From the NCBI GenBank assembly GCA_038256565.1, contig JBBSKG010000004.1:1-46471 (forward strand): a stretch of 46,471 nucleotides of DNA, read 5' to 3'. Below the pieces are notes generated by a model that saw only the letters and a list, made by a program, of their open reading frames with translations, did not search any database and was not told the DNA's origin. Below are positions 23,578 to 31,526 of the stretch, one piece after another. Each line of letters opens with the position of its first letter. The first letter of the stretch is position 1. Position numbers and translations under genes: made by a program. Source of the stretch: JACOTK01 sp038256565 (GTDB lineage Bacteria > Actinomycetota > Acidimicrobiia > Acidimicrobiales > CADCSY01).

Positions 23578-24621
23578 TTAGTTTCCAGCGTTTAGTTTCA
23601 GGCCAAGGTCATCGAGTTCGTCGAGTGTTCCGGTAAAGCCATTTTTGCTTGCAGCCTCGCCTTGTATGGCTATGTAGGCGCAGAAGCCCGCCCAAACTAC
23701 GATGCCAATGCCAACTCGTAATGCGGTAGGCCACGGTTGTCCGGTAACAAAACCTTCTATGAGTCCGGATACGAAAAACACCGCGATAAGGCCGAGCACC
23801 AGCACAACCGATCGTCGTCCAGACTCTGCCATTGACTCGATGCGACTGCGATCACCGGGCACAATGATCGACCAACCAAGAGCTAAACCGGCCGCCCCTG
23901 CAATAACTACAGCGGTCATTTCAAGAAGGCCGTGAGGAAGAATCAGGCCCCAGAACTTGGATGATTTTCCAGCAGAGGTGAATAGGCCTCCGGCAACGCC
24001 AAGATTGGCTCCGTTGCTTGCAAGTACGAATGCCGTTGGGACGCACGCTGCAACACCGACACCAAAGGCAAGAAAACCAACCTGCATGTTGTTTACGAAA
24101 ACCGCAGTAGTGAACTGCGTAGCGGGTTCTGACGAGTAGTACTCCTCGAAATCTTCTTCCAGATATGACGTTCGATACTCCTCAGACATGACGGCATTTA
24201 CTGCTCTATCAGAGAGCGATAGCCAAGTGCCAAAAGCTAGCGCTGGCACAAATGTGAGCGCTGCACTCACGACCATGAAACGACGAAGATGCCATACCGC
24301 TCCTGGAAAACTAGCCACGAAGAAGTGAGTGAGTCCCTTGAGGCTATTTGCATGGATGCCGTAGATGACTGATTGAGCATCGGCTACTAAGACGGTGAGT
24401 CGGGCATTGAGTGCTGGGTCTCGGTAATAGGTGCGGCTGTATGAAAGGTGGGTTGAAGTCCGTTGATAAAGTCGAATTAGCTCATCTATATCGACTGCAT
24501 CGAGCGGTTCTGTCGCTTTTCGACGCCAACGCTTTGTTCTGCTTTTTGAGACCTTGCCCGTTAGTTCACCCAAGCGCATCCAGGATGCCTGATGGGCGGC
24601 GAGAAAGTGGTCAAGATCCAT
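23578..24621 (-). CDS. SpoIIM-family (stage II sporulation M-like) membrane protein
   Basis: The protein has about 347 residues. The soluble N-terminal part (MDLDHFLAAHQASWMRLGEL and YQRTSTHLSYSRTYYRDPAL) is followed by about six membrane segments, including LTFVPALAFGTWL, VGFLAFGVGVAACVPTAFVL and LLEMTAVVIAGAAGLALGW. The HGLLE segment is characteristic of the SpoIIM/DUF95 family. In non-sporulating actinomycetes these genes travel with MoxR and RDD genes, and their function is not established. Start ATG 24621 is preferred over 24654, because the extra residues are not family-like and would overlap the divergent RDD gene's promoter. Corresponds to Rv3694c. Confidence 0.8.
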   Translation of the reverse strand: MDLDHFLAAHQASWMRLGELTGKVSKSRTKRWRRKATEPLDAVDIDELIRLYQRTSTHLSYSRTYYRDPALNARLTVLVADAQSVIYGIHANSLKGLTHFFVASFPGAVWHLRRFMVVSAALTFVPALAFGTWLSLSDRAVNAVMSEEYRTSYLEEDFEEYYSSEPATQFTTAVFVNNMQVGFLAFGVGVAACVPTAFVLASNGANLGVAGGLFTSAGKSSKFWGLILPHGLLEMTAVVIAGAAGLALGWSIIVPGDRSRIESMAESGRRSVVLVLGLIAVFFVSGLIEGFVTGQPWPTALRVGIGIVVWAGFCAYIAIQGEAASKNGFTGTLDELDDLGLKLNAGN

Positions 24622-24662
24622 GCTGCACCAACGGTACACATTGTTGGTCTTCACCGACGGGT

Positions 24663-25619
24663 ATGTTTAACACCGTGTATGAACGACCAGCCTTGGTCAC
24701 ACCTGAAGCCGTTGAGATTCATTTAGAAACGGCTGGCCCCGGGTCCCGCATTCTCGCAGCGCTAATCGATCTTTTTATTATCTTTCAATTGATCGGTGCT
24801 TTGTTGGTGCTACTGACGTCCGTATCCTTAGATGGCGAGTCAGAAGTCATTTTCATGATCGGTAGCATTATTGGGTATCCGCTCATCATTATTGGTTACC
24901 CCATTGCTTCCGAAACTTTGTGGCGGGGAAAAACACTTGGGAAGGCGGCCTTGGGTTTGCGGGTCGTGACTTCGCTAGGGGCACCCATTCGTTTTCGTCA
25001 CGCCGCTATTCGCGCTTTTGTAGGGTTGTTTGAGTTCCAGCTCACGGGCGGTATAGCTGCACTTATTGCCATCTTGGCGAGTAAGGATGGTCGTCGACTT
25101 GGTGATATGGCTGCTGGCACATTGGTGATTCGTGTGCGTCAGGCATCGACACGCACAGCTGTTCCGTTTGCTTTCATTCCCCACCCAGGCGATGAGGAGT
25201 TTGCTAGCAGACTTGATGTAAGTCGCGTCGATAACGAGATGCACCAAGCCATACGCTCATTTCTATTGCGGGCTCAAGATCTGACCCCAGATGCTCGGTG
25301 GATTTTAGGGGTTAAGTTTGCAACTGCAGCCTCACGTCGTCTGAAAGTTTCTCCACCAGAGGGAATGCATCCTGAAAGTTTTTTGGTCTCAGTTGTTGCG
25401 GCCAGTCAACAATGGACGCCGTCTACTCCTCGGCCGGCTCCACAGGTATGGGGGCAGGCCCCATCATCTCCTTTTGTTGAGCCGACTCCGGTGGTAGCTG
25501 GCTCTGTATGGACTAGACCAAACCCAACGCATGTAGAAGTGGATAACGCCGAATCACCGGAACCCCCTTCTCCTGCGCCTCTATGTACGGAAGATGACGG
25601 TTTTAGTGCTCCCACCTAG
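24663..25619 (+). CDS. RDD-family membrane protein
   Basis: The protein has about 318 residues from ATG 24663. The RDD domain occupies residues about 20-155: GPGSRILAALIDLFIIFQLI (with the Arg and Asp of the name), GYPIASETLWRGKTLGKAAL, GLRVVTSLGAPIRFRHAAIR and KDGRRLGDMAAGTLVIR. The C-terminal third is soluble and ends in a Pro/Ser-rich low-complexity tail. Function unknown; some RDD proteins have been proposed as ion exchangers. It is divergent from the SpoIIM-type gene, with 41 nt between start codons. Corresponds to Rv3695. Confidence 0.8.
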   Translation: MFNTVYERPALVTPEAVEIHLETAGPGSRILAALIDLFIIFQLIGALLVLLTSVSLDGESEVIFMIGSIIGYPLIIIGYPIASETLWRGKTLGKAALGLRVVTSLGAPIRFRHAAIRAFVGLFEFQLTGGIAALIAILASKDGRRLGDMAAGTLVIRVRQASTRTAVPFAFIPHPGDEEFASRLDVSRVDNEMHQAIRSFLLRAQDLTPDARWILGVKFATAASRRLKVSPPEGMHPESFLVSVVAASQQWTPSTPRPAPQVWGQAPSSPFVEPTPVVAGSVWTRPNPTHVEVDNAESPEPPSPAPLCTEDDGFSAPT

Positions 25620-25658
25620 GACCCGACCAAGTTTCATCTAAGCCCGTAGCCTAGGGGA

Positions 25659-26813
25659 GTGGCCACGACTTATCTCGATCATGCGGCGACTACGCCGATG
25701 CGACCTGAGGCTTTTGATGAGATGGTCCCGTGGTTGCGTGATCGTTATGGAAACCCTTCGGGAAGTCACTCTTTGGCGCGTGCTGCTCGCAAGGCAATTG
25801 ATGAGGCGCGCGACGTGGTTGCTGAGTGTTTGGGTCGCATGCCTCGTGAGATTGTTTTCACCAGCGGGGGAACTGAGGCGGACAACCTTGCAGTGACGGG
25901 CGTGATTGGTCAATTTGGAGGGACGGTCTTGTGTAGCGCGGTAGAGCATCATGCAGTGTTGCACTCGGTTGAAGCGCTGGGAGGAAAGACCGTAGGTGTT
26001 CATTCAAGCGGTCAGATAGATCTTGATGCGCTCGTTGATGCTCTCGTTAACCGAACTGACGGTCGGGTAAGTTTGGTGAGCGTGATGCTTGCCAATAATG
26101 AGGTTGGAACGATTCAGCCTCTGGGCCAAGTAGTGCAACTGGTACGCGAGCATGCTCCCCAGGCCGTTGTGCATAGCGATGTCGTGCAGGCGGTGTCATG
26201 GCTTGATGTTGCAGACCTCGCTGCAGACGCAGATCTACTTGCCTTAAGTGCTCATAAGTTTGGCGGGCCACAAGGCGTTGGAGCGTTGGCCGTGCGAGAA
26301 GGCGTAACGCTAAGGCCACTATTGCGCGGTGGAGGACAAGAGCGTGAGCGACGTAGCGGCACGCAGAATGTCGCTGGCATAGTTGGACTAGCCGCTGCTC
26401 TTAAAGCAACAGTGCAACAGCGCTCATCTACGGTTGAGCGAGTTATGCATATGCGCGACCGACTAGCTGATGGGTTGGCATTGGCAATTAATGGTTGTAT
26501 CGAGTCTGGCAATCGAGTTAACAAGGTTGCAGGTTCGTGTTCTTTGTTGTTCGCAGATGTTGAGAGCGAGGAATTGTTGGTTTTGATGGATCGGGCAGGC
26601 ATTTGTGCAACGGCTGGTTCATCATGTGCAAGTGGGGCCATGGAACCATCACACGTGTTGCATGCGATGGGCGTAGAGCCCGAGTTGGCGAAAGGCTCCC
26701 TTCGCCTCTCGCTTGGTTGGACGACGACTGAAGCCGATGTCGATCATGCACTTGAGGTTGTCCCCCAACTTGTTGATCGGCTACGAAACCGCAAGCCGTT
26801 GCAAGTCCAATGA
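25659..26813 (+). CDS. iscS: Cysteine desulfurase (IscS/NifS family)
   Basis: This PLP enzyme moves sulfur from cysteine to an enzyme persulfide for tRNA thiolation and Fe-S assembly. The 384-residue protein has YLDHAATTPMRPEA, FTSGGTEADNLAV, VEHHAVLHSVE, the PLP lysine in LLALSAHKFGGPQGVGAL, RSGTQNVAGIVG, and the sulfur-accepting Cys in TAGSSCASGAMEPSHVL. The short-loop class II-like sequence around the Cys needs checking. The GTG start is used. Its stop overlaps the possible mnmA ATG as ATGA, as in the Rv3025c-Rv3024c pair of M. tuberculosis (from memory), which points to dedicated sulfur delivery to MnmA. Confidence 0.88.
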   Translation: MATTYLDHAATTPMRPEAFDEMVPWLRDRYGNPSGSHSLARAARKAIDEARDVVAECLGRMPREIVFTSGGTEADNLAVTGVIGQFGGTVLCSAVEHHAVLHSVEALGGKTVGVHSSGQIDLDALVDALVNRTDGRVSLVSVMLANNEVGTIQPLGQVVQLVREHAPQAVVHSDVVQAVSWLDVADLAADADLLALSAHKFGGPQGVGALAVREGVTLRPLLRGGGQERERRSGTQNVAGIVGLAAALKATVQQRSSTVERVMHMRDRLADGLALAINGCIESGNRVNKVAGSCSLLFADVESEELLVLMDRAGICATAGSSCASGAMEPSHVLHAMGVEPELAKGSLRLSLGWTTTEADVDHALEVVPQLVDRLRNRKPLQVQ

Positions 26814-27937
26814 GTCCTCTCATGAGCGGATCAATGACAAGTGAGCGTATGAAGGTTTTATGTGCCATGAGCGGTGGAGTTGATTCATCGGTTGCTGCAG
26901 CAATGTTGCTTGACGATGGTTACGATGTAACTGGTTGCACCATGCGTTTGTGGGGCGGACAAAGTGACACTGGTTGTTGTTCAGTGGCAGACGTAGACGA
27001 TGCACGACGGGTGGCTCAGCAACTTGGCATTGATCATTTCGTGTTCAACTTTGGCGACGATTTCGACGCGTCAGTAGTCGCTCCTTATGTCGCTTCTCAT
27101 GCAGCAGGAGATACACCGAACCCTTGCATCGAATGCAACCGTTCACTCAAGTTCGACCGCCTCTTGCAGCGTGCTGATGCTCTTGGTTTTCATGCCGTTG
27201 CTACAGGCCATCATGCCCTCATTACGAGGGAAAATACTCGGTGGCATCTACGGCGAGGAGCCGACAGGGCTAAGGATCAGAGCTATGTGCTTTACATGCT
27301 CGGACAAGAGCAACTCGCCCGCACCTTGTTGCCAGTAGGTCGACTAACTAAGGATGAGGTGAGAGAGCGAGCCAATGCTCTTGGTTTGCGCACGGCATTG
27401 AAGCCTGACAGCCAAGACGTTTGTTTCATAACGTCTCAAGGTGGGCGTGAGAAGTTTCTTGCTGAGCGTCTTTCGTTTACACCCGGAACGGTGGTTGACG
27501 CCGATGGCCAAGCGCTCGGCACTGTGACCGCTGTTGAATTGGTAACCGTGGGACAGCGCAAGGGTCTCGGTTTATCTGGCGGTGGCGTGCCGCGCTATGT
27601 AGTTGATGTCGATCTAGCTGAAGGAAGAGTCATTGTTGGTTCAGCGGAAGGGTTATTGGCCAACGATTTAATGCTGACCAGGTTGTGTTGGGTAGATGAC
27701 GAACTCCATACGAAGACATCTTTGGCTCAGGAGCCATTTCATGTCCTTGCGCAATGCAGCGCGCATGGCGAACTCATTCCAGCGACATTTGACCCAGTGA
27801 GCAGCATGGTTCACTTCGACAAACCTTCTCGGCGCATTGCGCCGGGCCAAAGCGTCGTGCTCTATTTCGACGATGAAGTAATCGTTGGTGGTGTTGTCGC
27901 GAGAGGCATGGCAGAACAAGCTCAACCTCTGACATGA
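26810..27937 (+). CDS. mnmA: tRNA-specific 2-thiouridylase MnmA
   Basis: MnmA thiolates U34 of Lys, Glu and Gln tRNAs with sulfur from the neighbouring desulfurase. The product is up to 375 residues. Motifs: the P-loop MSGGVDSSVAAAMLLDDGYD, the first catalytic Cys in PNPCIECNRSLKFDRLL, ATGHHA, AKDQSYVLYMLGQEQL, and the second Cys in PDSQDVCFI. The start may be ATG 26810 (ATGA overlap with the desulfurase stop), ATG 26834 or ATG 26849; the conserved sequence begins at MKVLCAMSGG, so 26849 is also credible. The end overlaps the convergent membrane-protein gene by 16 nt. Confidence 0.9.
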   Translation: MSPLMSGSMTSERMKVLCAMSGGVDSSVAAAMLLDDGYDVTGCTMRLWGGQSDTGCCSVADVDDARRVAQQLGIDHFVFNFGDDFDASVVAPYVASHAAGDTPNPCIECNRSLKFDRLLQRADALGFHAVATGHHALITRENTRWHLRRGADRAKDQSYVLYMLGQEQLARTLLPVGRLTKDEVRERANALGLRTALKPDSQDVCFITSQGGREKFLAERLSFTPGTVVDADGQALGTVTAVELVTVGQRKGLGLSGGGVPRYVVDVDLAEGRVIVGSAEGLLANDLMLTRLCWVDDELHTKTSLAQEPFHVLAQCSAHGELIPATFDPVSSMVHFDKPSRRIAPGQSVVLYFDDEVIVGGVVARGMAEQAQPLT

Positions 27938-28839
27938 TCCTCGAGAGGGATGCGATGTTTACCCGCAGCAACGAGCACGCCTCCTGGTCTCGTTGGGGTA
28001 AATAGAAGTCGAGATGACTTGCCGGGCTGACCAGGCTGGCGTCCTGGCATGGCCCGCACCAGTGGAATTTTTTCCTTTAGACGCAGTTCCAGAGCAATGC
28101 CTGGAGCGTGGCTCGTCAGATCGAGAGAGTCAGTGTTTGCGGGTGCCGGGTGTAGGATTTCGATTTCTGATCGACGAAATAGCACTGGGTCAACCACGGC
28201 ATTGTGATCTTTAAGTACGACACCTGCAGGCACAAATACAATCCACCGCTGACATAGGGAATGAAAGGCGCGCGCAAGTATCACAGCGATTGGCAAGCCG
28301 ATACCTACAGCGAGACCTCCTAGCAACCATTGACGATCGGCAATAAGTAATGGCCCAGTCACCACGCTCAAAGTAAGCAAGAACCAGGCCAGGGGCAGCG
28401 GTCCGAGGTACAGGGAACCAGGCGCCCGCAATAAGAAGCGTTCTTCATCACCATAAGAACCCGCGTTTACTTCGAGCTCACCAATTTGAGGAGTAAACGC
28501 TACGAGTGCAACGGCAGCAGTGACTCCAAGTGCAAGGGGATACGCCGAGGTGTTTATGACTGCAGCAGCGCTGATAACAGGGGCACCGAGAGCAATCACC
28601 CGAATGATGACCAGGCTGATAGTGCTTGGAATTAGTAGTGCCCCCACAACCAGAGCCCATGCGATCCACAATTCGATTGAAGCCGTGGTGCGCAGCGTCG
28701 TTGTCCTTTCATTAAGTGCATTGGCCAAGACCGGCCCTGCGACGAAAGGCAGGGCCACCCATCCAAAGCGCAAAATCCACATGACGCTACGAGTCGAGAT
28801 CATCTGTTGAGATTGACTCACGAACGGACGAAAGGCCAA
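27922..28839 (-). CDS. Unknown multi-pass membrane protein
   Basis: The 305-residue protein has about six or seven hydrophobic stretches in the first 220 residues (for example LRFGWVALPFVAGPVLANAL, WIAWALVVGALLIPSTISLV, LPLAWFLLTLSVVTGPLLIA and WLLGGLAVGIGLPIAVILAR). A C-terminal soluble domain of about 100 residues contains VVLKDHNAVVDPVLFRRSEI and ends at GGVLVAAGKHRIPLEDHVRG. I recognise no family. Start codons at 28839, 28806 and 28782 (ATG, minus strand) are all possible, and the later ones would leave more room for the promoter shared with ligA. It is convergent with mnmA. Confidence 0.6.
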   Translation of the reverse strand: MAFRPFVSQSQQMISTRSVMWILRFGWVALPFVAGPVLANALNERTTTLRTTASIELWIAWALVVGALLIPSTISLVIIRVIALGAPVISAAAVINTSAYPLALGVTAAVALVAFTPQIGELEVNAGSYGDEERFLLRAPGSLYLGPLPLAWFLLTLSVVTGPLLIADRQWLLGGLAVGIGLPIAVILARAFHSLCQRWIVFVPAGVVLKDHNAVVDPVLFRRSEIEILHPAPANTDSLDLTSHAPGIALELRLKEKIPLVRAMPGRQPGQPGKSSRLLFTPTRPGGVLVAAGKHRIPLEDHVRG

Positions 28840-28856
28840 TAGGAGCCACGCCTATC

Positions 28857-30938
28857 GTGGAGTCTTTAGGTAATAGCCTGGGGGATATGGCAGCTTGCAC
28901 GTGTCCCGCACACGCGATCGGTGAAGACCCCGTCACGCTGGCAGCTCGCCTCACGGCCCAGATAGTGCATCACAACGATCGCTATTACCACCTAGATGAC
29001 CCCGAGATTGCTGACGCTGAGTTCGACGCCTTGGTGCGTCAGCTCCTAGACATCGAGGCTGCTCATCCTGAACTTGTAACGCACAACTCGCCTACACAGC
29101 GGGTAGGCGCAACTCCGTCATCGCTCTTTACGCCGGTTGAACATCAAGTGCCGATGATGTCTCTAGAGAATGCTTTTTCATTCGACGAGTTAGATGCATG
29201 GGGCGAACGTTTAGTGCGCCGAGCTTCACGGCCAAGCTCGTTTGTGTGTGAGTTGAAAATTGATGGAGTTGCGATGTCGCTTAGTTACAAGGAGGGCCAC
29301 TACCTTCAAGCAGGCACGCGAGGCGACGGCCGAGTTGGTGAAGATGTCACCGAAAACGTGAGGACCATAGCGAGCATTCCGCCACGACTGAGCGGCGATG
29401 TTCCAGCGTCGGTCGAGGTGAGGGGCGAGGTTTACATGCCCGTCTCAGCCTTTGAGGCGCTCAACAAGCGCCAAGTTGAGATGGGGGGACGACTGTTTGC
29501 TAACCCACGCAACTCATCGGCGGGTTCGTTACGTCAGAAAGACCCGCGCATCACAGCAAGTCGTGAGTTGGCCATGTTTGCTTATGACATCGGAGCGGTC
29601 GAGGGAGGGCCAGATCTCAAAACCCATACAGAGACTCTGGCTTGGCTGAGAGAGTTAGGTTTCCCGGTAAATCCAGAGATTCGCACGGTCAGTTCACTTG
29701 CTGAGGTTCAGGAGTTCTGCGGGCACTGGCTTGATCATCGCCATGACCTTGACTATGAGATAGACGGCGTTGTGGTCAAGGTCGACGATCTCGCTTTACG
29801 AGGTGAACTTGGTATGACCGCAAAGGCTCCGCGTTGGGCCATTGCCTACAAGTTCCCTCCTGAAGAACGAACCACGAAACTTATTTCGATCATGATCTCG
29901 ATTGGTCGCACTGGTAGGGCAACGCCATTTGCTCAACTTGAACCCGTAGTGGTGGCAGGTTCAACCGTGGCCCAGGCAACGCTTCACAACGAAGACCAGG
30001 TTCGGGCAAAAGATGTGCGACCTGGCGATGTGGTTGTCGTGAGAAAAGCTGGCGATGTCATTCCCGAAGTAATGAAGCCGGTTTTGGGCGAACGACCCGA
30101 TGGCCTTCCTGAATGGATTTTCCCCAATGCCTGCCCCCGTTGTGGGGAGCCGCTAGTGCGAGGCGAAGGCGAGAGTGACACCTTTTGTATAAACGTTGAC
30201 TGTCCGGCCCAACGTCTTGCTCGCCTTGAACATTTCGGTTCTCGTTCCGCGATGGATATCGAACACCTTGGTGAAAGGACTGCGGCGCAGCTTCTAGAAG
30301 TGGGTTTAGTTTCCGATCCTGGCGATCTTTATGGCCTTGAGGTAGACGATGTGATCAACCTTGAAGGTTTCGCTGAGATCTCGGCACGCAACTTGATCGA
30401 GGCGATCAACTCTTCACGAACCAGGCCATTAGCCAACCTGCTCTTTTCACTTAATATTCGTCATCTTGGCCCAACCGGAGCTCAACTGTTGGCACGGGCG
30501 TTTGGCCACATCGATCGCATTGCCACTGCAACGCTCGAAGAACTCGCAGGGGTGGAAGGGATCGGCCAAGTCATCGCACAAAGCGTCTCTAGCTTTTTTT
30601 CTACTGAAACCGCAAGGGTATTACTCGATAAGCTACGAGCAGCAGGGGTAGAGATGGGAAGAGTAGATACACCAAGCGTGCCTCAGGTGCTGGTCGGAAA
30701 GTCGATAGTCGTGACCGGCACCCTGGAGGGCTTCAACCGAGAAGAAGCCGAAGAGGCAATCAAATCTCGCGGCGGCAAGTCGCCCGGCAGCGTCTCAGCT
30801 AAAACAACAGCAGTCGTAGTAGGCGATGCTCCCGGCGCTTCAAAACTAACCAAAGCAGAACAACTAGGCGTCCCCATAATCAACGAAGCCGTGTTTACCC
30901 ACCTTCTAGAAACAGGCAAACTGATTTCGGGTAACTAG
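28857..30938 (+). CDS. ligA: NAD-dependent DNA ligase LigA
   Basis: Essential replicative ligase, 693 residues from GTG 28857 or 683 from the more likely ATG 28887, which has GGGGG about 4 nt upstream. Domains: Ia (HHNDRYYHLDDPEIADAEFD), adenylation domain with the nucleophile Lys in CELKIDGVAMSLSY, OB fold (RTGRATPFAQLEPVVVAGST), a four-Cys zinc finger (CPRCGEP with CINVDCPAQ), a helix-hairpin-helix region (LAGVEGIGQVIAQSVSSFF) and a C-terminal BRCT domain (GKSIVVTGTLEGFNREEA). Length and domain order are normal. The stop codon TAG lies inside an inverted repeat that also carries the stop of the convergent gene. Confidence 0.95.
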   Translation: MESLGNSLGDMAACTCPAHAIGEDPVTLAARLTAQIVHHNDRYYHLDDPEIADAEFDALVRQLLDIEAAHPELVTHNSPTQRVGATPSSLFTPVEHQVPMMSLENAFSFDELDAWGERLVRRASRPSSFVCELKIDGVAMSLSYKEGHYLQAGTRGDGRVGEDVTENVRTIASIPPRLSGDVPASVEVRGEVYMPVSAFEALNKRQVEMGGRLFANPRNSSAGSLRQKDPRITASRELAMFAYDIGAVEGGPDLKTHTETLAWLRELGFPVNPEIRTVSSLAEVQEFCGHWLDHRHDLDYEIDGVVVKVDDLALRGELGMTAKAPRWAIAYKFPPEERTTKLISIMISIGRTGRATPFAQLEPVVVAGSTVAQATLHNEDQVRAKDVRPGDVVVVRKAGDVIPEVMKPVLGERPDGLPEWIFPNACPRCGEPLVRGEGESDTFCINVDCPAQRLARLEHFGSRSAMDIEHLGERTAAQLLEVGLVSDPGDLYGLEVDDVINLEGFAEISARNLIEAINSSRTRPLANLLFSLNIRHLGPTGAQLLARAFGHIDRIATATLEELAGVEGIGQVIAQSVSSFFSTETARVLLDKLRAAGVEMGRVDTPSVPQVLVGKSIVVTGTLEGFNREEAEEAIKSRGGKSPGSVSAKTTAVVVGDAPGASKLTKAEQLGVPIINEAVFTHLLETGKLISGN

Positions 30939-30974
30939 GGCCCACCATGAAACAACTTTCATACCAGGCCCTAG
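30935..30974. terminator. Bidirectional terminator-like palindrome between ligA and the convergent gene
   Basis: Arms CTAGGGCC (30935-30942) and GGCCCTAG (30967-30974) are perfectly complementary. Inside them ATGAAA (30947-30952) pairs with TTTCAT (30957-30962) around a 4-nt loop, with a 4x4 internal loop between the two stems. Each CTAG supplies the TAG stop of the gene running into it. There is no U-run, so an intrinsic terminator or a 3'-end stabiliser is inferred from the symmetric, convergent placement. Confidence 0.6.
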
Positions 30975-31453
30975 GCGACTTTGAAGCACCACTTGACTGA
31001 TTGTGGGGAGCTTGTGCCTGCGCCTTCTACTGGGGTGAGTGTGGCGGTGGCGCAGTGGGGACCTGCGGCTAGTTCTTCTATGACTTTTCCCTTGCCAGGG
31101 GCGAAGAAGAAAATGTTTTGAGGGTCAACCCCATCCAACGTTTTGCTCTCGCAGCTTTCGATCGTGAAGCAGTTGATTTGATCGTCAGGAATAGGCGTGT
31201 CATCGATCTGCAATGTGCCTATCCAGCCGGGGGCAAGGTCGACGCCTACTTGGGTCTGGCGCAGTTCCAGGGCGCTGTTCTCCTCTGGCAAGAGGCGTTC
31301 AACTGCCGAGACTGATGTACGAACGGGCGGTGCGGTGTCGCCCAACGTAAATGCCCAGACAAAACCTGCAAGAGCAGCGATAACAATTGCAGTGGTGACA
31401 ACTTGGCGCAATGTGATCAACGGGTGGCTGACGTCGTCGAGCGGTTCAGTCAT
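30971..31453 (-). CDS. Unknown membrane-anchored protein
   Basis: The 160-residue protein has a single transmembrane segment at about residues 17-36 (VVTTAIVIAALAGFVWAFTL) after a short acidic cytoplasmic N-terminus. A beta-rich extracytoplasmic domain of about 115 residues follows, with four cysteines (NCFTIESCESKT, GPHCATATL and KWCFKVA) that may form two disulfides. No signal-peptidase motif is evident, so it is likely anchored. I do not recognise the family. It is divergent from the PASTA kinase gene, and its ATG lies inside the 39-bp palindrome at 31447-31485, so its expression may be tied to the kinase. Confidence 0.6.
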   Translation of the reverse strand: MTEPLDDVSHPLITLRQVVTTAIVIAALAGFVWAFTLGDTAPPVRTSVSAVERLLPEENSALELRQTQVGVDLAPGWIGTLQIDDTPIPDDQINCFTIESCESKTLDGVDPQNIFFFAPGKGKVIEELAAGPHCATATLTPVEGAGTSSPQSVKWCFKVA

Positions 31454-31485
31454 GTTCTGATCATGGCATGATCAGAACATGACTG
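31447..31485. promoter_or_regulatory. Perfect 39-bp palindrome between divergent genes
   Basis: Arms 31447-31465 and 31467-31485 are exact 19-bp reverse complements around a single G at 31466. The left arm contains the start codon of the minus-strand membrane protein (31453-31451). The right arm contains an equivalent ATG on the plus strand (31479). The site lies 23 nt before the first possible kinase start. It could be an operator for a dimeric regulator, a cruciform, or, in the minus-strand mRNA, a hairpin sequestering the start codon. Confidence 0.75.
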
Positions 31486-31526
31486 GTCAAAGCGGTAGCC
31501 TTATTCGGTGGCAACGGCAAGGATGA
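31479..31526 (+). CDS. Possible 15-codon upstream ORF of the kinase gene
   Basis: An ATG inside the right arm of the palindrome opens the frame MTGQSGSLIRWQRQG. Its TGA stop (31524-31526) overlaps an in-frame kinase ATG at 31523 as ATGA. This geometry allows translational coupling, but the frame is short and could be chance. The alternative kinase start GTG 31508 lies inside this ORF in another frame. Confidence 0.3.
   Translation: MTGQSGSLIRWQRQG

Noticed and set aside
24411..24662. Extended N-terminus of the RDD protein
   Set aside because: It overlaps the SpoIIM-type gene on the other strand; the RDD domain starts soon after ATG 24663.
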